Shown: positions 57,301 through 64,000 of the stretch, piece by piece
How positions within the stretch are numbered: the first letter of the stretch is position 1
Layout of the letters: every line of letters begins with the position of its first letter
Program-made: the position numbers and the translations under genes
From: Dicaeum eximium
Taxonomy: Eukaryota > Chordata > Aves > Passeriformes > Dicaeidae
Direction of reading: 5' to 3'
Length of the DNA stretch: 64,000 nt
Assembly (NCBI GenBank): GCA_013396995.1
Contig: VWZP01007855.1
Span: 809,464-873,463 of the forward strand
The notes under the pieces: generated by a model
Told to the model about the DNA's origin: nothing
The model's input: the letters and a program-made list of their open reading frames with translations, nothing else
The model's database searches: none

Positions 57301-58839
57301 CTCAGGAAGGGGAATTTGTGAGCAGGGCTGGATTTCCAGCACCCCACGGAGTCACAGCAGGGCACCCCTCCCTCTTTTTCCCTCCATAAGCCGCCTCCAA
57401 ATCTCTGACTGGCTGGGGACAGCAAATTCCCCTTCCCCTGTCCCCCTCACTGCCCATCAAACCAGGAAAGGGCATTTTGACCCCATTCTGATGATGAGAA
57501 ATAATTTTGTCTGAGGTTGCTTCTCTTCTGACGGTGGCTGGTGAGATCCACAGTGAAACCTGGGATTGGTGGTGGTCCCTGAGTGACTTTGGGTCAAGGT
57601 GCTCACCCAGCATCCCGTGCCCAAAGCTGCAGAGACCCCAGCAGGGGAGAGCTGCTCTCTGCTCTCCTGAGAACAACGTTTTGCTTTCCCATTGCTAAAG
57701 AGGAGTCACCTCCAAACAAGGACAGATTTTTGACCTGGGTAGCCCTGTTGGAGTGACCCATCTGGGATCTCATTTCTGATAACTGGATTTTTCTTTCCAG
57801 TTCCCCAAATGTTCCTACTCAGAGATGAGCAGCCCTTCCCTCTCATTGGTATTTACCCCAAGACACACACAAAATTCCCCTCCAGCCTCTCATTTTCCTG
57901 GCACAACCTGACCAGGCTGTTCCCTAAGGTTGTTTGATCCTGATACCAGTCCAGTAAGGTCTGAAAGAGCTCCCCATGAATGCAGGGGTCAAAAACCCAG
58001 TCAGCATTGAGCCCTGCCCTTGGCAGCTCTAGGGGAAAATCCTTCATCCATCCCAAGGGTAATTTGGGCTCTCTTGAGTTGTTTTCTGACCAGCAAAGCC
58101 CCCAGGTCTTTGCTTTCTGTCACATCCAAGAGAACTGCTCAGCTCCCTGTTGAACCCTTCTCACTACATTTCATTGCTTGTACCACCAAATTTTGCTTCC
58201 CAGATTCCATCTTGCTACTGAGGCACATGTGAGTCCTGCTCAGTGCTACCATTGGTTAATCAAATTAAAAATATTATCTTTGCAATGATCCTTGGGGACT
58301 GCCTCTTACTGGGAAACTGTCCAACTCTACAAACTGTCTTTGAGGGAACACTGCCGTGATTATTTTTAATCCTTTTAAACACCAAAACAAACAGCGACTC
58401 CTCAAGCTGTAAGTATAAAATCTCTTCAGGTGGCACCTAGAAATACCTGTTTCTGATGCTCTGAGCCCAGCAGTGGGAAGGATCAGGATGTTCCATGGGA
58501 TGTCTTGCTTGGTGCTCTGCCAGAGGCATCCATGGTGTGGAGGCTCTTGGATGAGGGTTCCTGTGGTGAAGAGCAGGAGGTGCCATGTGGGGCTGGAGCC
58601 CTTCTCCTCTGGAATCCAAGCAGGAGACAGTGATGGAATGAGGCCCCAGCTTTCCTCTTTGATGCAGAACAGCAGCAAGAAACTCCCCCAGGAGCAGCCC
58701 AGCAGTGTGGGGTGCCCCAGAGCAGACCCAGAGCTCAGCCCCAGACAACGCTGGGGCTGTGCTGCTTCCACCACCCACAGCTCCATCCCTCTACTCCCTG
58801 CTCCTCAAGGAGCTTCTGTCAGCCCAGAGAAGCATTTTC
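54346..58839. other. Unannotated unique DNA
   Basis: Over 4 kb without a recognised repeat. Composition alternates between GC-leaning and AT-rich. A minus-strand frame at 57853-58056 (67 codons, protein-like Trp/Asp/Leu mix) has no family I recognise. The text at 57840-58260 faintly resembles more 5' CR1 wording but not enough to call. No splice-supported exon. Confidence 0.4.
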
Positions 58840-58939
58840 AGAGAATCACAGACTGGTTTGGGTTGGAATAAACCTTAAAGGTCATCTCATTCTACCCCCT
58901 GCCATGCACAGGGACACCTTCCACTAGACCAATTTGCTT
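58840..58939 (-). mobile_element. Short CR1 LINE fragment, antisense on +
   Basis: About 100 bp: 'agagaatcacagactgg' (tail), 'tttgggttggaataaacc', 'ttaaaggtcatctcattc', 'accccctgccatgcacag', 'acaccttccactagacc'. It breaks off where most copies continue, so it is either extremely 5'-truncated or cut by a deletion. Confidence 0.9.
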
Positions 58940-60191
58940 CAAAAATCAGGGAAAAAAGGCCATGGGTGGCTCTTCACTGAGCTCCCCAGTCCTCCTCCTT
59001 TGGAGATAACTTCTTAGTGTGGCATTCAAGCAAAGTGTTTCCTTCTATTTATTTAATTCCCTGTTAAACATCCTTAAACCTGCACATCCTGTCCAGGGCT
59101 CCCCCGGTGAGGTGTAAAATCAGTTTGGCATTTCTGAGGTAATCTTGGCATGAAGGATTGCACTGATTCCAGTACTAAATAGCAGGTGTGCATTACAGCC
59201 TAGACAAAACCCACAAAGCCAAGAACAGCAATGCAGATTGTCACCATCTTCCCCCAGATCTGATACATCAAACAGCACAGTCTGGATCAGGAGAACATTT
59301 TGTAACATCTAATCTCGTATTACTGAAGGAACAGGTGAGGGATGGGTGGATTACTTGGAAAACCACTTACTCTTCACCTGTGGGACTCCACTGTCTCCAA
59401 AAACATAAGAACTGTGGGGCATGAAGATGAAATTCTAGGTGATGGTTTCAAAACCAATAAAAGGCAACAGTTCAAAAGGAATAAACATTGGATAAATGAA
59501 GTGTGGGAATCTTTAGCACAGGTTTACACTGAGGAAAAAAAATAAGGCTTATAAAGTAATTCTATAAATTACTGGAAGTAAAGTTCACAGTGGCCTATTA
59601 AACACAGTGACCCTGATTTTGGATCTGGAAGCTCTGAGCTGTAAATAGCTGGAGATGGACGCATGCTGCAGAAAAAAAGTTGTTATGGGCCTGCTGTGTT
59701 CCTGCCTTCTCCCACAGCACTAGGTGGGCTTTTGGAGAGAATTAGCACAGACTTTTTTCCTTTTTTTCATTGTGAATATAGAGTAACTTCAGCATTTTCC
59801 ATCCATAGTCTGCTAGAACTGGAAGCCAATGTCTCCTCTGGGAACCATGTGGTCTCCCTGGATCTGCACATCTGTCATCCCCAGGAAAAGAGAGGATCAG
59901 ACCAAAAGTGGAAAGGAAAATCTGCATCTGTAAATACATTCTGTGCCAGCACCTGAGTGAAGACTGGAAGAAATGCTGATGGTGTAAAGCACCTCGAGGT
60001 GCAGCCACGCCTGGAGCATGTGGACAGATCCAGAGCACAGGGCTGGGTTTGGATAAGGATTTCCTTGGCACTCTGATTTACGTGATGGGCAGCTCATCAC
60101 AGGTCCTTCCTAGGATGAAATCCCACTGGTGATGAGCAAAAGTCCAGGCAGCCCTTGTGGTCTGTAACACAAAATTCTGGGGCTGGAAGTG
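58940..60191. other. Unannotated unique DNA
   Basis: AT-leaning, no repeat or exon recognised. A frame at 59663-59956 on + has no known similarity. Confidence 0.45.
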
Positions 60192-60340
60192 ATGTCCCAT
60201 CCCTGGAAGTGCCCAAGGCCAGGCTGGATGGGGCTTGGAGTGACCTGGGATGGTGGAAGGTGTCCCTGCCATGGCAGGGGGTTGGAATGAGATGAGCTTT
60301 AAGGTCCCTTCCAACTCAAACCATTCAGAGATTATGAGAT
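60192..60340 (+). mobile_element. CR1 LINE fragment, sense on +, near 3' end
   Basis: 'tcccatccctggaagtgcc', 'aggccaggctggatgggg', 'ggatggtggaaggtgtccc', 'gagatgagctttaaggtccc', with a diverged tail ending near 60335 (ATTCAGAGATTATGAG). Only about 150 bp. Confidence 0.9.
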
Positions 60341-60364
60341 TTTTATGTCCCTGCTCATTGCAGG

Positions 60365-60410
60365 CCCTTTAAAGGTCCCTTCCATCCCAAAAATTCTGTG
60401 ATTCTATGAT
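60365..60410 (+). mobile_element. Isolated CR1 3' tail, sense on +
   Basis: 'ccctttaaaggtcccttcc', 'atcccaaaaattctgtg', 'attctatgatgac': the last 45 bp of a CR1 3' end with an intact ATTCTGTGATTCTATG tail, starting only 25 bp after the previous copy's tail. It is a second element end or a duplicated tail. Confidence 0.85.
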
Positions 60411-63379
60411 GACATGGATCCCATTAACTCCACTGCCATTGCCCAGCAAATGGGCCCAGAACAGCTCTCCACAAGGCCAAACCAGAGTTCTGGGAGAACA
60501 CAAGGATCAGTGGGGTCCTGCTATTCTTGTGCAATGGAATATGCCATGGAATCAAGGCATGAGCGGGAGGCAGTGGGTGAAAAATGCTGGCTGTGTGAAA
60601 AACAGCACAGGGCTCCAAGCTGGGGCAAGTTCTGGATGCACCACTCAGAACCAAAGTCCCACCACATTTTTTTCATCTGCTGGGTGGAATAAATGACTCA
60701 CAGCTGATCCAGCAGAAGGTTCCTCCCTGTGGAACCTTCAGACCTCCTTGAGCTCTGCTAAGGTGCAAGTGATGGAATTTTTCACTGAGTCTTAGTGGGT
60801 ACCCTGCAGTTGACTAAGTTTAAGTCACTTCTTCAGGAAGCCAGGGGAAAATAAGGTATTGAAAGTCCTATTTTACACTTTCAGACTTGAATGCAGGATC
60901 CATGAAGTGGATGAGCATTGTCTGGGCCATATCTAATGCTCCCTGGAGCATTAGAAAACAACATGGACTTTGTAGCTTCCTCTCCATTATGTTATACAGG
61001 ACTCCACCTCTGGTTTGAGGTGAAGTGATGGATTTGAGGTGAAGTGATGGATCTTCAGGAGGCCAGACTCTAGACCAGAGAAGAGTTTTGTGCCATACCA
61101 CAGGACAGGGACTGAGGTGTCAGATACCTCTTCTGGCTCTGCTCAAGTCTCTTCATCTCTCTGTGCTCAAAACCCTTATCCATAGGGGGTCAGTGGTATC
61201 TCCTCTTACCTGTTTTGGTCCTGTGATTTCAGACACAGACTGAAGATCTTCAGACCTGCTTTCATGCCATGAAACCCCAGGATAAAGAGAACAAAGCCTC
61301 TGTTGATGCCAAGATTCCCAAGCCATCCCAGCCTGACTGTGCTCATCATTTTGTGATGGGTGAGAAAATTTCCAGAGGTGTCCAAGCACTGCAGCAGGCA
61401 AGGGCCCAGTCTCCCTTTGCTGGCTCTGCAGCAAAACCTCTGTGCTCCTCCCAGAATAGCAACGTGCAAACCTTGGTGCTCCTCTTCCAAACCCATCTGC
61501 ATTTTTAGAAAGTAATTTGCAAAGCCTCTGCTCCTGTGGCTACAAGCAAAGCCTCAGCCACAGCACCTCTGGGGCAGCAGCTTTGCTCAGTGTGATGCTG
61601 TAAACCTGGACTGGGGGTGGATTTACAGCTGGGAGATGAAAGTCCTGCCTGAAGACCCTTGGGATCCTAAAGCCAACAGGGAAAGGGTTGGGGATGGGAT
61701 CAGTGTAACCACAGGTCTCCGGGGGGAGCTCCTGACACATGGCAGAGCCTGGGACCCCTCACTCTCACCTGTGCTCAGCAAAAACATCATTCCAGAGCAT
61801 CCAGTGGCTCTGGAGCGCAGGGAGCTGGCAAACCCCACTGAGATCTTCTCCTCATTCCCTGTATCCATAAGCCACACAGACAGTACTTTTTAGGTATCCA
61901 AAGCCACAGCTTTCCTGGGGAAGGCACAGAGAAGTCTCATCCTGGTGAGCTGCAGAGCATCTCCCACCCAGCTCACACTCCTGGGGATGCTGCTCCATGG
62001 GCACAGCTGCCAGAAGGACACCAGATGGTGGGAAGTGGCTGCACACCCACCTTCAACCTGCTCCCCTTTCGTTCACAGCTTGGACTGAGTAAGGGGGGGA
62101 TTAAGCTGATTTGCCTTATCTCAGACCTCCCAGGGATCCCTGCCCGGCCAACACAAACACAGCCCTCGCTCTGGAATAAGTCACATTTGCAAAGAGTGAG
62201 TTCCACGGTCAGAGGGATGATGGCACAACACATTTGTCATATTTTTAAGCAAAGATAAGCACTGGTTGCCTGAGACTAAGCCTCACTCCAGGTCTGCCCT
62301 GTTGAAACCAAATCAGCGCTTCCGTGGCACAGAGCATTTGTCAGACAGACAGGATTGGCCACCACAGGACTAAACCCCATAACTGCTGCAAGAAATGCAC
62401 AAAACAGTGGCCAGAAGCACTGGGTGGAATTCCAGGGTCTCTCCACACCGGTGCTTATCACTCCCAGCTTCCCAAAAGCTCCTCCTTGCCAGGATGGTGA
62501 AGAGAGCTCAGGTCAAGACCATTAAAACCCAGCACAAATTGAAGTGGTGGCGAAAAAAAACCACCACTGGCTGTCAGATGAAAACTAGAAAGGGAGTAAT
62601 TCTGGGTTCAATTCAGTTTTGGTGTGTTTTCCTATTTTTAAATGATTTAGCAGTCTGAGCATTTTGATAAGTGTCTCTCCAATCACACAAGGTTATGCAG
62701 CAGTTTGCCACCCATGTGTGACAAAGACACACACAGGGAGGGGAACCCTCAGTCCCTGTGTCCTGTGTAAAACACAGAAGTGCAGCACTGATGAATAAAT
62801 TCCTTATTGCATCCATGAGGATTTTGTCCCTCAGATCACTGTCAGCAGGTTTATAGCCACAGTTTAGACTCCTATAAATTTTACATAATTAAAACACTTT
62901 TTTTGAAACAGCTGACTTTCTTCCTACACTTTCTGAGCAGAACATCCCACGTAGGATCTCAGCAGCCCAGGCAAAGGAAAATCTCCCAAAGGCCTCAGGA
63001 CAAGAGCAACTACTGAAAAGCAAGTGCCCGTGTCTCCACAGGGTCAAAGCCTTGATTTCATCATCGAAACGCAATGCGAAAAGAAGCACCAAAATAAACA
63101 GCTCCATAAAGCAGCAGGAACGCAGCAGAGCAGTTGGAGGCTCCTCCAGTGAGAATGACCTAAATCCAAGAGGCATTTGTGCAGATGCTGCTCAGCTCCA
63201 CAACTCCCTCACCACAGCCTCCGGACAACGCGGGATGCACCGACCAACAGGGAAGAGAACCTGGGAGAAGCCTCTTTCTTTTTACTAAAGTCCCAGTGAT
63301 TTTCTTTAAGGTTTTTTTTTTCCCCCCAAGGTACCCTCCCACATTGGCTGCCCCACATCCAGGGCTGCCTGGGGGCCCG
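60411..63379. other. Unannotated unique DNA with one short tandem repeat
   Basis: A 20-bp unit (TTTGAGGTGAAGTGATGGA-like) occurs twice in succession at about 61013-61052. The rest holds no recognised repeat, RNA gene or exon. Confidence 0.42.
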
Positions 63380-63620
63380 GAGCCCCCTTTTCCCAGCCGA
63401 CCCCGCAGCAGCCGGGGTTATCGAGGGAGATGTGTGTAATTGCCCTGTCAGGCAGCTGAAAGGCGCTCGCCTTTAGCTGATGCCACTTCAAAATGAAATT
63501 CTTTCTTTGGCATGGCTATGTCTGATATGCAGGCATCAAAGGCGAGGCAGCAGGTCGCCGATGCCCCAGGCCACACATTTCCCTTCTAAAGGCAGGAATG
63601 AGTGTGTCAGCTCGGGGCCG
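63380..63620. promoter_or_regulatory. CpG-retaining candidate element with a hairpin
   Basis: CpG is retained at 63400-63560. The core holds GTAATTGCC-like and ATCAAAGG (TCF/LEF-like) words and a 12-bp-stem inverted repeat at 63453-63479. Further right, 63600-63990, is GC-rich but plain, ending in A13 at the window edge. Evidence is compositional. Confidence 0.33.
63453..63479. repeat. Short imperfect inverted repeat (hairpin)
   Basis: The arms AAAGGCG (63459-63465) and CGCCTTT (63468-63474) are perfect complements across a 2-base spacer. Outside them CAGCT and AGCTG also pair if one base is bulged. Stem about 12 bp. Too short for a microRNA precursor. Confidence 0.75.
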
Positions 63621-64000
63621 AGGGGGCCCCCAGACCCAACACCCATCGCTCCTCCGTGGGGTGCTGGGAGCTGGGAGGACCCCCCAGCACCCGCAGACAC
63701 CCGAGGGCTTCCTCAGCAGCGGATGGGACCCTGTGGGATTCCGCTGGGATGGAGGGGTGGGAAAGCTTCAGTGGCACAGAGGAGGTCGAGGGCTGGGGAT
63801 TTTTCTTTCCAAGAGAAGCGCAGGGCCACGCTCAGCTCCCCCCCGCAGCTCCCATCTCCTCTCTCCACCTGCACTCTTCAGGGAGCCAAGGCTTTTGGCA
63901 AGCTTTCCGCCCCGGTTTTTATTGGTTTCAACTAAGCTGCCCCTTTCGGAGGGTTGGAAAGCTTCAATCATTAAAGGAAAAGAAGGGAAAAAAAAAAAAA

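Noticed and set aside
57840..58260. Possible further CR1 internal sequence
   Set aside because: Only loose word similarity to CR1 text; I could not follow two consecutive blocks in order.
63453..63479. microRNA precursor
   Set aside because: The stem is about 12 bp with a 2-base loop, far shorter than a precursor hairpin.
1..64000. LTR retroviruses, tRNA, rRNA, telomeric or satellite arrays, CRISPR, bacterial genes
   Set aside because: I looked for paired LTR-like ends, tRNA cloverleaf boxes, TTAGGG arrays, regularly spaced repeats and prokaryotic gene spacing, and saw none. Divergent solo LTRs unknown to me could still be present.

Overview
The window looks like avian, probably songbird, nuclear DNA. 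The main evidence is at least 15 fragments of the bird LINE CR1. Several end in the diagnostic short 3' tail (ATTCTGTG/ATTCTATG-type repeats) and carry the usual 3'-UTR wording. Microsatellites are few and mostly A-rich, CpG is depleted outside a handful of patches, and I saw no Alu, L1 or other mammalian repeat. The species call is inferred from the repeats only.

I find no protein-coding gene, no exon I can defend, no rRNA or tRNA, no CRISPR array and no bacterial-style operon. Open frames are short, overlap on both strands, have no recognisable domains and often run through CR1 copies or simple repeats. The window is best read as intergenic or long-intron DNA. CR1 fragments lie at about 0.9, 12.7 (repeated at 15.1), 19.9, 32.0, 34.4, 37.3, 41.7, 44.5, 47.4, 49.0, 51.4, 53.0, 53.9, 58.8 and 60.2-60.4 kb. 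All are severely 5'-truncated. From 31.9 to 54.4 kb, eight of ten lie on the minus strand.

Between the repeats are stretches that look like candidate regulatory DNA: CpG-dense patches at 1.56-1.94, 8.37-8.64, 11.95-12.06, 38.0-38.35, 42.5-42.8 and 52.0-52.26 kb, and AT-rich, homeobox/SOX/FOX-motif-bearing stretches at 4.56-5.15, 9.69-10.0, 18.7-19.6, 22.4-22.7, 25.0-25.2, 28.6-30.6, 34.0-34.1, 39.5-39.85 and 43.3-43.7 kb. Conservation cannot be measured here, so these are hypotheses resting on composition and short motifs.

The strongest anomaly is an assembly structure at 12.9-17.06 kb. A 1,960-bp block (12912-14871) is repeated at 15099-17058 with a constant offset of 2,187 bp. Between the copies, bounded by single N characters at 14872 and 15098, sits a 225-bp third copy of part of the block. 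I saw one base difference (T13648 versus C15835). Unmerged haplotypes or overlapping contigs explain this better than biology does. A second gap (23 N, 31311-31333) sits inside a G/T-rich low-complexity tract. I did not find a previously undescribed biological system. The leads worth following are the CpG/palindrome patches and the repeat-free 28.6-30.6 kb block.
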